NCBI GenBank assembly: GCA_964473525.1
Contig: CAYYPK010000004.1
Coordinates: 248,001 to 312,000, forward strand
Direction: 5' to 3'
DNA length: 64,000 nucleotides
From: GCA-2687025 sp964473525
Lineage (GTDB): Bacteria; Poribacteria; WGA-4E; GCA-2687025
Made by a program: the position numbers and the translations under genes
Notes under the pieces: generated by a model
Told to the model about the DNA's origin: nothing
Databases searched by the model: none
The model's input: the letters and a program-made list of their open reading frames with translations, nothing else
Shown: piece after piece, positions 51,036 through 59,734 of the stretch
Layout of the letters: each line of letters begins with the position of its first letter
Numbering within the stretch: the first letter of the stretch is position 1

Positions 51036-52821
51036 AGTCGAGTTGCTCCTGAGCTACCGGTAGGCTGATTTCAAGGCCTGTCCACGGGTCTGGGCCCTTC
51101 TTGGTCAGTATCGTCTGCCAACTGTATTCCTCGGCCACCCACCGAAACTCGTACCCGGGTTCTCCGGGAGCCTTGCCGTTGGTCACTATCCGGTTGCCGC
51201 CGTTGTATATGAACCCCGCCTTCGCAACGGTCTCGTCCAGCGTGTCGGGAAAGACGATCCACTCATCCCCCGCCTTCATCACCTTTGCGAGGGCACCGTC
51301 GTTCATGTACTCACACCCGGCTTGTAGGTTCCCTAAGGGGTGGTACAGAGCGACGGTCTTGCCGATGGAGCCGTGCACATTGTACCGCAAGCTGTTGAAT
51401 GGCATCATCTGGATGAATCCAAGGGCGCCTATATCCGTGCTGTTCGTGCGCGAGAACCGTATGATCCACGGAATCTCAGGATCGTTGTCGTTCACGCGGC
51501 CCCAGTGTGTGTAGCTGCTCTCGATGTCCATGATGGCAACGAGAAACAACTCCCTGTTCGTCGGGTTCAGCGGCACGACCTGGTTGCCCATGAAGGTAGG
51601 GCTGAAGACCAGGCCGGTGTGGAGGTGCGTGAGTCCCGGCGCAGCCGTCTCGATCCACGAGCGAATCTGTAGCCGTTGCGCTTCACTCGCCTGCGCGCTG
51701 ATTCTCGAGTTGGCGGGTTGGGAAGGAGTGTAGTTGTGGTTCCAACCCAGGTCGTTCCTGGCCGTCCGGTAGTCGTAGTGGTGGCGCACATAGTCGCGTG
51801 CCGTCAGGCTATCGACCTTGGCGTCCTGAGAGGTCCACGTCCCGTGGTTTTGCTTACGGAACCGGATGACCGCAGCGCCCGTGTCACTGCCCACTTTGCG
51901 ATCGGGCCGGGGTCTTGAGCCTTGCTTGCTGGCGTACTTCCACCACTCGCCGTCGGGAACAGGGAGCCTGAACCCGAGATAGATGTTGATCTCCTGAAGC
52001 ATCCTGATGTCATCGGCAACGAAGGGGTGCTGACCGTACAGCTCACGTGCCTTTACGAAGACGACCTTGTCCATGGGCGTGTCTGGATCGTCCGTTTCCG
52101 CGGAGAGCATCGTGAAGTCGACCTCTAGCTTCTTCTCGTCAGGGAGGGAAGGCGGCGAGTTCTCGGCCCATTCGGGATCCTGCCAGAACAGGTCCACCCG
52201 TCCAGTGCCGTTGAGCTCCGTGGCGCCGAGGTGGTAGGCGTCGAAGAATTTCGCTTCGGCCCCGTCCCACACGACGCTCATCATCTCTATCTGGCTGGGT
52301 GTGAAGGCAGGTTCTGACGTCAGCAGCAGGCGCACGCGCGTGCCGGCTAGCACGTCAACCTCGTAAACCCACTCCGGGACGTCGTCGGGTGCTAGCTGCC
52401 ATTCGCCTGGAGCGTCTGGTTTGCCCTCCTCAATATTCGAGGATACGACGATCTTGGGGCGCATCACGGTCGTCGTCTTGTTGGCTATTGGCCAGTCCTG
52501 TGGTTGGCCAGCCTTCACGGTAAGCTTGAACCAGACATCGCCCTGAGCGCAGCTCGTCTCGATGCCCTCGACCCACCACTCCTCGTCGTCGAGCTCGGTG
52601 ACCGTTCCTTCCCACGGCAAGTCCTTGGTCTGCATCTTCAGCTGATCGGCCCACAGCTGAACTCGGCTCTCACCGGCGACGAATTCCAGCGTCGCCATCG
52701 TATTGTCTGGGTCACTCACGTTGCCAGATGCCACAAGCTTGAGCAGATTCTTGGAGTCGGGTCTTGGATTGTTTAGCCGAACGAAGTCGTTGAAGGTGAT
52801 CTTTGCGGAATATCCAGACAT
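50995..52821 (-). CDS. Large protein with C-terminal lytic-transglycosylase-like domain
   Basis: The 608-residue protein lacks a signal peptide. Residues 1-300 are beta-rich and unrecognised (YSAKITFNDFVRLNNPRPD, VTELDDEEWWVEGIE, FTPSQIEMMSVVWDGAEAKFFDAYHLG). Residues about 400-530 resemble lysozyme/SLT folds: ELFLVAIMDIESSYTHWG, with a candidate catalytic glutamate, then IGALGFIQMMPFNSLRYNV, equivalent to the G-x-x-G-L-x-Q-x-M-P motif, and LGNLQAGCEYM. AAGGAGG before the ATG at 52821 sets the start. The gene follows the tail-fibre-like gene by 66 bp. In phages, such pairs are tail lysin and fibre; here the target may be peptidoglycan of self or neighbours. Confidence 0.65.
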   Translation of the reverse strand: MSGYSAKITFNDFVRLNNPRPDSKNLLKLVASGNVSDPDNTMATLEFVAGESRVQLWADQLKMQTKDLPWEGTVTELDDEEWWVEGIETSCAQGDVWFKLTVKAGQPQDWPIANKTTTVMRPKIVVSSNIEEGKPDAPGEWQLAPDDVPEWVYEVDVLAGTRVRLLLTSEPAFTPSQIEMMSVVWDGAEAKFFDAYHLGATELNGTGRVDLFWQDPEWAENSPPSLPDEKKLEVDFTMLSAETDDPDTPMDKVVFVKARELYGQHPFVADDIRMLQEINIYLGFRLPVPDGEWWKYASKQGSRPRPDRKVGSDTGAAVIRFRKQNHGTWTSQDAKVDSLTARDYVRHHYDYRTARNDLGWNHNYTPSQPANSRISAQASEAQRLQIRSWIETAAPGLTHLHTGLVFSPTFMGNQVVPLNPTNRELFLVAIMDIESSYTHWGRVNDNDPEIPWIIRFSRTNSTDIGALGFIQMMPFNSLRYNVHGSIGKTVALYHPLGNLQAGCEYMNDGALAKVMKAGDEWIVFPDTLDETVAKAGFIYNGGNRIVTNGKAPGEPGYEFRWVAEEYSWQTILTKKGPDPWTGLEISLPVAQEQLDYGSLLMGRLGIGQ

Positions 52822-52887
52822 GGGGGCCTCCTTCTGTGTCAAGTCGCGCAGGGCTCGGTTCCAGGGGCATCGGGGGTTGCGCCAGGA

Positions 52888-55089
52888 TCATGTCGGTGGC
52901 GTTTCCGACTGGACCCATGTGGCCCCCGTGCCACTGAGCAGCATGGACTTGTAGCGCACCGTGCCGCCGTCGTTGAACTGCACGATCAGCTTGTCTCCGC
53001 GCACGTACATGCGCGCCTCGCTGTCCTGCGCTGGGTTGGCTGGGGTCGTGCTCTGTTCGGACAACAGGATACTCTTGGCGAAGTCCACCGTGCCGTCCTG
53101 CCGCACGCGCATCCTCTCGGCGGGGTTCGATCCGCCCGCCGACGTGTAGAAGGCTATCTCGCCATCATCCTTGCTCGTCGCGTCGGAACCAGTGACGAAC
53201 GCGATTTCCGCGACGTCGTTGTTGTTCCAACGGCCGTGCAGACGGCCGAGGTACTCCCCAGAACCGGTCCGATCTGCATCCAGGAAGACCCGTGTTGCCC
53301 CGGCGCCGGTGTTCTCGAAATAGGCCCCGGCATCCGTGACGGACTTGTTCATCACCGACCTGCCGATCGGTGTCGAGCCGCCCAGGATGACGTCACCACC
53401 GATGTCGACGGCGCCGTCCTGTCGGATGCGCATACGCTCGACAGGGTTGGCGGCGCTGTCGGAGGTGAGGAACGCTATCTCGCCGTCGTCCTTGTTCACG
53501 GTATCGGCGCCCGTCATGAAGGCGATCTGGGCGACATTGTTATTCGACCAGCGACCATACAGACGAGAGATGGCCTGCCCCGCCGCGCCTCGGTCCGCGT
53601 CGAGATACATGATGACCGCGGAATCCCCGGAGTTCTGGAAGTAGGCCCCGGCATCGCTGGTTGCGCCGATCATCAGGGGCCGGTTCGTCGCCGTGGCCGC
53701 GCCAACGATGACATCGCCGCTGACGGTGGAGTCACCGCTAACAGTGGCGTCGCCACCTATCGAGGCGTTTCCAGTGATGGACGCGTCCCCACCGAGGGCG
53801 GTGTCGCCTGCGACTGCTACGGCGCCGGTGAAGCCAACCGCGCCATCGCGGCGGATACGGACGCGTTCGAGAGGGTTGCTCCCAGAGGCCGATGTGTAGA
53901 ACGCGATCTCTCCGTCGTCCTGGTTGGTGGTGTCGTCTCCTGTCAGGAAGCCCATCGACGCGACGTTGTTGCCTGCCCACCGACCGTAGAAGCGCGCCAG
54001 CATGGCATCCGACGCGCCGCGATCGGCGTCGAAATAGCACGCGACGGCGGTGTCTCCCGTGTTCTCGAAGTATGCTCCCGCAGTGGTGGTTTCCTTGTTC
54101 ATCAGCGGTCTGTTGATCGGGGTGGAGGCGCCCAGGACGAGGTCGCCACCGATGTCGACCGTGCCATCGTGTTGGATACGCAGGCGTTCGACAAGATTGC
54201 TGCTGCCGGATGTGGTGTAGAAGGCGATCTCGCCTTCATCCTTGTTGGTGGTGTCGGAGCCAGCCACGAAGCCCATCGATGCGACGTTGTTCCCTGCCCA
54301 CCGACCGTAGAAGCGCGCCAGCATGTTCCCCGACGCGCCGCGATCGGCGTCGAAATAGCACGAGACAGCGGTGTCGCCCGTATTCTCGAAGTACGCCCCC
54401 GCCGTAGTCGCTTCCTTGTTCATCAGCGGCCGCGTGACCGCCGTCGTGGCGCCTATTGTGAGGTTGCCGTCGACAGTGAGATCTCCGCTCGCCGACACGT
54501 CGCCCGCGAACGTCGCATCCTGGTTGGCGTCGAGTGTGATCCCCGTCGTGTTGGCGCCGGAGGCGAGGATGACCTTGCCGCCTGACTCATTGGAGCCCAG
54601 GCGCATCTCCTTGGTTGCCCCGGCGTATTGGACGCGGCCGCGGTCCTCCAGCTGCGTTGACCCGTCCGCGCTGCCGAACAGGAGCCTCCCGGTGGAGGAC
54701 AGCGGGAACAGGATGGATAGTCCCGCGTTCCCGTTGTCCTCAATCACGACGTTGTCTGCGTTCACGTTGGGGACGACGCCGCTTGCCGACCCACCGTATA
54801 CGTGCAACTGGCCCGCAGGCGCCGATGCCGTGCCGTAGTTCCCGACGACGACATCGTGGCCGTTCCCGCCCAGGTTGAGGTGGGAAGACGCTGGCGTTGT
54901 GATCCTTACCGCCCGAGCATACGTGCCAAGTTGCGTATTTGTGTCGGGAACCAGGTCCGTACCGAGGGCGTGCTCGATCGCCCGTATCTCGTCGTCCCGC
55001 ATGTTGAGATGTTCCGCGTCAAGGGGTGTGACGTCGTCCACCCATGCCTCGGATGTCGGGAACTCCGCTCCTGGGTAATAGGCAGCCAT
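52888..55089 (-). CDS. Phage tail-fibre-like repeat protein
   Basis: The 733-residue protein begins like tail fibres of phages and prophages (WVDDVTPLDAEHLNMRDDEIRAIEHALGTDL). After a beta-rich region it has four copies of a module of about 100 residues (218-326, 327-424, 469-577, 578-672), each with RPLMNK-x-x-T-x-AGAYFENTGD, Y/F-x-DADRGAS, FYGRWAGNNVA and GEIAFYTS. Between modules 2 and 3 lies a beta-helix-like run (about 425-465) of GGDASITG-type steps. The C-terminus (MYVRGDKLIVQFNDGG) resembles fibre tips. No signal peptide, no tube or sheath genes nearby. It could be displayed through a phage-derived particle or used as an adhesin. Confidence 0.75.
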   Translation of the reverse strand: MAAYYPGAEFPTSEAWVDDVTPLDAEHLNMRDDEIRAIEHALGTDLVPDTNTQLGTYARAVRITTPASSHLNLGGNGHDVVVGNYGTASAPAGQLHVYGGSASGVVPNVNADNVVIEDNGNAGLSILFPLSSTGRLLFGSADGSTQLEDRGRVQYAGATKEMRLGSNESGGKVILASGANTTGITLDANQDATFAGDVSASGDLTVDGNLTIGATTAVTRPLMNKEATTAGAYFENTGDTAVSCYFDADRGASGNMLARFYGRWAGNNVASMGFVAGSDTTNKDEGEIAFYTTSGSSNLVERLRIQHDGTVDIGGDLVLGASTPINRPLMNKETTTAGAYFENTGDTAVACYFDADRGASDAMLARFYGRWAGNNVASMGFLTGDDTTNQDDGEIAFYTSASGSNPLERVRIRRDGAVGFTGAVAVAGDTALGGDASITGNASIGGDATVSGDSTVSGDVIVGAATATNRPLMIGATSDAGAYFQNSGDSAVIMYLDADRGAAGQAISRLYGRWSNNNVAQIAFMTGADTVNKDDGEIAFLTSDSAANPVERMRIRQDGAVDIGGDVILGGSTPIGRSVMNKSVTDAGAYFENTGAGATRVFLDADRTGSGEYLGRLHGRWNNNDVAEIAFVTGSDATSKDDGEIAFYTSAGGSNPAERMRVRQDGTVDFAKSILLSEQSTTPANPAQDSEARMYVRGDKLIVQFNDGGTVRYKSMLLSGTGATWVQSETPPT
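53071..54438 (-). repeat. Four internal coding repeats of the tail-fibre-like gene
   Basis: Repeat units run at 54112-54438, 53818-54111, 53359-53685 and 53071-53358, each about 290-330 bp. Units 1 and 2 are the most alike, with long shared DNA runs encoding DADRGAS and RWAGNNVASMGF, so they are the youngest pair. The 53686-53817 gap encodes the beta-helix steps. Confidence 0.85.
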
Positions 55090-55103
55090 CGGCGCGATCC
55101 TCT

Positions 55104-55439
55104 CTATTCGGCGCTGGTAGTGTTCGGCTCGGGTGTGTTGGATGCGTTGTGGAAGACACGGCCTGCCGCGTCGACCACGTATCCTCCGGTGGTTGGGAGT
55201 CCGCGGTCCTCGCAGATCCCAGTCATTACGCGTAGAAATTCGTTCTCGACCGCGCGCTCGACGAAGCTAGCGTCCGCGAGCGCCGCCTCCGCGCGCTGCC
55301 GCAGTTGGCGCTGGTTCTCCACGGCCTTCCTCGCCTGCTCGTACAGCGCGAGCTCTACAGAGCCGAGCACCGCTACCGGCTCGGCGGGTCCAGGTGAGAT
55401 GCCTATTGTGTCGCTGGTCACGGCGGAATCCTGCGCCAT
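55104..55439 (-). CDS. Small coiled-coil protein upstream of the tail-fibre-like gene
   Basis: The 111-residue protein has a long helix likely to form a coiled coil (LALYEQARKAVENQRQLRQRAEAALADASFVERAVENEFLRVM) and a short flexible tail (GGYVVDAAGRVFHNAS). The ATG at 55439 has GGAG 7 nt upstream. It is the first gene of the minus-strand block, 14 bp before the tail-fibre gene, so it may be a fibre chaperone or baseplate-like adaptor. No family is recognised. Confidence 0.6.
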   Translation of the reverse strand: MAQDSAVTSDTIGISPGPAEPVAVLGSVELALYEQARKAVENQRQLRQRAEAALADASFVERAVENEFLRVMTGICEDRGLPTTGGYVVDAAGRVFHNASNTPEPNTTSAE

Positions 55440-55591
55440 TCTGTTCTCCATCGAAGGGGTGATCTGCGCGGTATGATACGCAGGTAGATATGGCACGGAT
55501 TACACGCGTGTCAAGTGCAAGTACCTACTTTCGTGTAGTATATGGCGCGAGGCGTAGGCCACCCGAGCAAGCACACGGGGCGGAAGGCATG

Positions 55592-57664
55592 TTACCGCTG
55601 CGGCGTAAGGGAGGCAGGCGTAGCGCCGGCGCCGCGCGTCTCGAGGTCGCCCGCGCGGTGGCGCATCCAATCGAGGAGGGAGTCGGCGGGGGAGTCGGAG
55701 AACTCGGGGAATTCGTAGCGCACCCATCGAGCCTGGATGGGGCTGCTCTCAACATGTGTGAGAGCCATGCGCGTAGCGTCCGTGGCGTTGTCGAGGTCGC
55801 CGAGTTCCTCGTAAACGCGGCTGAGGTAGAGCCACGCCGCCGCCAGCCTCGGGGACCGCTCCCGGTTGCGCACGAAGTCACGTAGCGTCTCGACGCAATC
55901 GAGCCACTCGTCCTGGTCCTCGAACATCACGCGCGCGATGCGGAACGCGGCGAGATCGGCGGTGCTGTCCACCTGACCGTCAAGCGCGACGACCCGGTTG
56001 GACACCTGCGCGGCCAGTTGGAAGGCGCGGATCGCCTCCGACGGCGAGTTCTTCGCGCGATATACCTCGCCCATGCGGAAGTACGCGTCCGCGGCGTTCT
56101 GGCCGTCCGGCGCATGCTCAACAAGGCTCTCCAGGGCCGCCAGGCCACGCCGTTCGTCTCCCAGCCGAGACAGGTAGAGGACGCCCAGACGCAACAGCGC
56201 GCGTCCCGCCCACGGCTCCGGCCGCGGCGTCATCTCCGCGACACGGCGATACAGGACGATGGCGTTCTCGTAGTCCTGGAGCGTCTCGTCCAGCAGGCGA
56301 GCGGCGTTCACCCGGGCGCGCGCCTGCGTCGTTGTGTCGGCAGACCTACCCGCCTCGTCCAAATACCACTGGATATGCGCGCGCGTCTCGTATTCGGGCA
56401 ACAGCGCGACGGCTTCGGCCGCCTCGGGAGCCTCGCCGTGCTTCTCCGTCAGATGTCGCAGCGCGGCGACGGCTGAGCGATAGTCGCCGTCGCTCCCATC
56501 GCGCTTCGCTGACGCAAGCAGCGCGGTTGGGGTGTCGGCCTTCAGGGTCGCCATCTTTGCTTGAACCGCGGCGCGCAGGGCAGTCGTGTCGGAGGCGTAT
56601 CCGATGTCCGTCATGGACACGGACTCCCCCGCTTCGAGGACGCCGCGCAGAAACAGTCCGTAGGCGCCGATGGCGTCGTCCGCTCTGCCCATCTCTTCGA
56701 GGCACTGCGCTCGCAGGTAGTACACCTCCGAACGCTTGAAGAACGCGGGTCGCTCGTCGAGGATGCGGTCGAATGCCTTCAACGCTTCCTCGGGACGCTC
56801 CTGCGCAAGGTGCAAACGGCCGAGCTTGAACAACGCGATGGAATCGAAGCGGCTGGCGGGATAGGTGTCCACCACCGTCTGCATCGCCTTAACCGCCTCG
56901 GCGTTCATGCCCTTGCGAGCGTATGCCTGGCCGATGTGGTATTGCGCTTCTGGCGCCAACTCGTGGTTGGGGTGCTCGCCGATGAACCGCTCGTATTCCG
57001 CGACAGCAGCGGCCGTGTCGCTGATTTTCTCGTACAGGTCTGCCGCCTCGAAGATGATGCGCGCGCGGGCCGCTGGATCACCCTCGCTCGCGAGGCGCTC
57101 GGCGTACGAGTCGAGCCGGCGGATGAGCGTGATGCGTTCCGCGGCGGTCTTCGCGTACTGCCCGCCAGCGGCGGCTGGACGGCGCGCGATCTGCTCGTAT
57201 GCGCGTATAGCGTCGGCGTACTTGCCCCACTGACCGTAGACTTCCGCCTGGTAGAACCGCGCCTGCATGGCGTCTACGTCGTCGGGGCTGGGGGTGAGGG
57301 CTACGATGGCTTCGTAGGCGTCCAGGGCGTCCTGGAACTGGCCAAGCTTCGTTGCGAGGTCACCCTGTTGGTAGAGCAAGTTGATGCGGCTGTCCCGGTC
57401 ACGCTCGAAGCGCAACTGGTACTCGACATCGGACAGATCCTGCCGGTAAGAGCTTGCGCGTTGGTAGGGGTATTGCGCGCGAAGAGCGCCTGGACCAGCG
57501 GCGGCGAAGACCGCGCCGCAGACCATCGATACGGCGACGAACGCGAGGGTGTACGTAACGAGGAACGCGTCCTGGCGCCGTGGCGGCCGCAGCACGTCAC
57601 GCGCGCGCAGGCGCGGCCCTGCGGGCCACGCAATCCCAGCGACCACCCCTCGGCTCGAACGCAT
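55592..57664 (-). CDS. Tetratricopeptide-repeat protein with N-terminal membrane anchor
   Basis: The 690-residue protein has one membrane or signal segment near residues 35-55 (FLVTYTLAFVAVSMVCGAVFAAA). About a dozen TPR units follow, for example AEVYGQWGKYADAIRAYEQIARR, AQYHIGQAYARKGMNAEAVKAMQTVVDTYP and AYFRMGEVYRAKNSPSEAIRAFQLAAQ. The repeat style is that of YfiO/YbgF-like periplasmic scaffolds. It lies downstream of the ECF sigma and anti-sigma genes and is likely in their regulon. The role is probably as an envelope assembly or binding scaffold. Confidence 0.8.
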   Translation of the reverse strand: MRSSRGVVAGIAWPAGPRLRARDVLRPPRRQDAFLVTYTLAFVAVSMVCGAVFAAAGPGALRAQYPYQRASSYRQDLSDVEYQLRFERDRDSRINLLYQQGDLATKLGQFQDALDAYEAIVALTPSPDDVDAMQARFYQAEVYGQWGKYADAIRAYEQIARRPAAAGGQYAKTAAERITLIRRLDSYAERLASEGDPAARARIIFEAADLYEKISDTAAAVAEYERFIGEHPNHELAPEAQYHIGQAYARKGMNAEAVKAMQTVVDTYPASRFDSIALFKLGRLHLAQERPEEALKAFDRILDERPAFFKRSEVYYLRAQCLEEMGRADDAIGAYGLFLRGVLEAGESVSMTDIGYASDTTALRAAVQAKMATLKADTPTALLASAKRDGSDGDYRSAVAALRHLTEKHGEAPEAAEAVALLPEYETRAHIQWYLDEAGRSADTTTQARARVNAARLLDETLQDYENAIVLYRRVAEMTPRPEPWAGRALLRLGVLYLSRLGDERRGLAALESLVEHAPDGQNAADAYFRMGEVYRAKNSPSEAIRAFQLAAQVSNRVVALDGQVDSTADLAAFRIARVMFEDQDEWLDCVETLRDFVRNRERSPRLAAAWLYLSRVYEELGDLDNATDATRMALTHVESSPIQARWVRYEFPEFSDSPADSLLDWMRHRAGDLETRGAGATPASLTPQR

Positions 57665-57688
57665 ACCTGTCCCTTCACGTGCAGCTAC

Positions 57689-57709
57689 GGAGCATACCTC
57701 GCATGCTCC
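57689..57709. other. Short inverted repeat between anti-sigma and TPR genes
   Basis: A 7-bp stem (GGAGCAT with ATGCTCC) encloses a 7-nt loop. There is no T-run, so it may be an attenuating hairpin, a protein site or chance. Confidence 0.25.
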
Positions 57710-57747
57710 ATGTGCTCAAACGCTCGCCGCACGATGGGGTTGACGTT

Positions 57748-58425
57748 CTAGGGCTGTACGCTCTGGGCGAACACAGGCTCAGTGGCGTGTTCGTTCATGG
57801 GGAGCGCGGCGGTGCGCAGTATCTGCGCGCGGCCGGCGTCGGCGACGGTCCTCGCCCACGGCTCGGGCTCGGAGCGCAGGATGTCGTCGTAAAGGAAGAG
57901 CGCGCTAGCTCCATCGCCGCGGCCGTATTGGATCATCTGCGCCTCATCAAGACGTTCGATGATCTGCACCTGCATGAAGTCCTGCCGACGCGCGTCGGCG
58001 GTCATGGGCGTGGAGGGTGGCGGAGCTATCTCGGCGACTGGCGAGAAGGCGATTGGCGACGTAACGTAGCGGAACCCGACGACAGAGAAGAACAGGCAGG
58101 CAGCGACCGCCCCGGCGGTTGCCCATACCGGCACGATGAGTCGAGAGATCGGAGTGGGGCCGTAGCGCCGCCACGGGGACCGCGCGTCGCGGGCGGCTAC
58201 CTCGCGGTACAGGTCGTCAAGGACGTTGTCGAGGTCGCTATCGAGGTCGTCTTCCTGGGAGTCCTCACCTTCGAAGTAGGAAAGCGTGGCGCGGAACTCC
58301 TCGACGAGCTTCGCGAACTCGGGGTCGGCGTCTATCTCTGTTTCGACGCGTCGGCAATCCGCGTCGTCCAACTCATCGGAGAGGTACGGCAGAATCAGTA
58401 ACTCGAGTTCACCAGGTTCGTGCAT
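57748..58425 (-). CDS. Anti-sigma factor with zinc-finger-like/RseA-type N-terminus
   Basis: The 225-residue protein has an acidic, helical N-terminal part (LELLILPYLSDELDDADCRRVETEIDADPEFAKLVEEF), one membrane helix at about 105-125 (IVPVWATAGAVAACLFFSVVGF) and a periplasmic domain. This matches an ECF anti-sigma factor, though the HxxxCxxC of the zinc form is not complete (one cysteine seen). The gene follows the ECF sigma gene by 44 bp. It should hold the sigma at the membrane until an envelope signal triggers release. The first ATG at 58428 is an alternative start one codon earlier. Confidence 0.8.
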   Translation of the reverse strand: MHEPGELELLILPYLSDELDDADCRRVETEIDADPEFAKLVEEFRATLSYFEGEDSQEDDLDSDLDNVLDDLYREVAARDARSPWRRYGPTPISRLIVPVWATAGAVAACLFFSVVGFRYVTSPIAFSPVAEIAPPPSTPMTADARRQDFMQVQIIERLDEAQMIQYGRGDGASALFLYDDILRSEPEPWARTVADAGRAQILRTAALPMNEHATEPVFAQSVQP

Positions 58426-58469
58426 CATCGCTCCTCGCTGACCGTTACGGGGAGACGGGCATCGCTGTT

Positions 58470-59156
58470 TCAGATGTCGTCTCGCGCTCGCATGGGCCCT
58501 AGGATTTCGCGCAGCTTCGCCACGGCTCGGAACAGATGTATCTTAGCCGTTCCCTCAGCGATGTCTAGCGTATCGGCGACTTCCTTCACCTGCAACCCAC
58601 CGTAGTGGTGTAGCACGAACACCTCGCGCTGCCTGGTGGACAGCGTCTCGACCGCTTCGTGGATGACGCCGGAAAGCTCACCCTCGAGGGTCACGCGAGT
58701 CGGATCGCTCGCGAGGTCGCTCGTTACAGGTTCGGGAATGGTGGACTCGGGTTCGTCCAGCGAGTCCGTGCGTCGCCGGTTGCGCGAGCGATGGAAGTCG
58801 ATGCAGAGGTTCCGCGCGATCTTGTACACCCAGGTGAACCAACTCGCCTTGGGTTGCCACTTGGGTAGCGCCTTGTATGCGCGGATGAAGGCTTCCTGCG
58901 TGATGTCGAGGGCGTCCTCGTGGCTCTTCGTCTGGTGGTACGCCAGGAGGTAGACGCGTCCGCGGTACCGCTTCACGAGCACATCAAAAGCGGTTGTGTC
59001 GCCCATCTGCGCCATGGAGATGAGCTCAGCGTCTGGACTGTCAGCGGTCGGCGTGAGGGTGGAAGCCCCGGCGGCGGCAACGGCTTGCTCGACCGCGCCC
59101 GCAGTGGATGCGGCGGCTGGGCGATCCCAGGCGAATGTCGTAGCAGTGCTAGGCAT
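58470..59156 (-). CDS. ECF RNA polymerase sigma factor (sigma-70 family, RpoE-like)
   Basis: The 228-residue protein has an unstructured start of about 40 residues and then sigma region 2 (DTTAFDVLVKRYRGRVYLLAYHQTKSHEDALDITQEAFIRAYKALPKW, with the WFTWVYKIARNLCIDFHRSRNRR core-binding and -10 recognition helices). A linker with RTDSLDEPE follows, then region 4 (VETLSTRQREVFVLHHYGGLQVKEVADTLDIAEGTAKIHLFRAVAKLREIL). It controls genes that probably include its own operon with the anti-sigma and TPR genes. GGGGGTAAG lies before the ATG. Confidence 0.93.
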   Translation of the reverse strand: MPSTATTFAWDRPAAASTAGAVEQAVAAAGASTLTPTADSPDAELISMAQMGDTTAFDVLVKRYRGRVYLLAYHQTKSHEDALDITQEAFIRAYKALPKWQPKASWFTWVYKIARNLCIDFHRSRNRRRTDSLDEPESTIPEPVTSDLASDPTRVTLEGELSGVIHEAVETLSTRQREVFVLHHYGGLQVKEVADTLDIAEGTAKIHLFRAVAKLREILGPMRARDDI

Positions 59157-59373
59157 GCGCTTACCCCCGTTCGGGAACCTTCACGATGTCGCGCGTCCGC
59201 ACGCTCCGGAACGTGTATGCCACGCGCATTCCTCACAATGTACCGTATAACGCCCCGGGCCGCCAATATGTTTACATCCGGCCGAACAATTGCCACTGTA
59301 GCATGTGCAGCCTGGAATCCGCCCGACGCCACGGAGCCATGGCTCCCACGCGCCGCCGCACAGGGAGACGAAC

Positions 59374-59721
59374 ATGCCCCGCGCGATCGTGAAGAAGCTC
59401 GCGGACACCGCGTCCGTGCCGTGTCCCTGCGGAGAGGCGTCGCGCATCCTCACCGGAGAGGACAACGATGCTCTCTCCGTGCACGTCGTACACATCTCGA
59501 AGGACTCCGAGAAGCACTACCACACGCGGCTTACGGAGACGTACTACGTGCTGGAAGGCTCGGGCGCGATGGAACTTGACGACGAGCGCGTCGACATCGC
59601 GCCCGGTGACGTCATCCACATACCGCCGGGCGTGCGGCATCGCGCCGTCGGCTCCCTCACCATCCTCAACATCGTGACGCCGCCGTTCGATCCCGACGAC
59701 GAGCACGTCGTCGCGTCGTGA
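59374..59721 (+). CDS. Cupin-domain protein
   Basis: The 115-residue single-domain cupin has the first metal motif as EKHYHTRLTETYYVLEGSG (H-x-H-x-x-x-x-E-x6-G) and the second as PGDVIHIPPGVRHRAVG (P-G-x5-P-x-G-x2-H). It would bind Fe, Mn or Zn and act as a small dioxygenase, isomerase or binding protein. AGGGAGA before the ATG at 59374 fixes the start. It is divergent from the sigma gene across about 217 bp. A decayed copy of its C-terminus occurs at 61381-61491. Confidence 0.88.
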   Translation: MPRAIVKKLADTASVPCPCGEASRILTGEDNDALSVHVVHISKDSEKHYHTRLTETYYVLEGSGAMELDDERVDIAPGDVIHIPPGVRHRAVGSLTILNIVTPPFDPDDEHVVAS

Positions 59722-59734
59722 TGGACGGTATCCG

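Noticed and set aside
53236..54585. A 449-codon plus-strand frame with repeated segments
   Set aside because: It is the antisense shadow of the repeat-bearing tail-fibre-like gene; the repeats are inherited from that gene.
52888..55439. A complete prophage
   Set aside because: Only fibre-like and muramidase-like genes are found; there are no capsid, portal, terminase, integrase or attachment repeats in the window.
56561..57751. A 396-codon plus-strand frame
   Set aside because: It is antisense to the TPR gene and has no recognisable domain.
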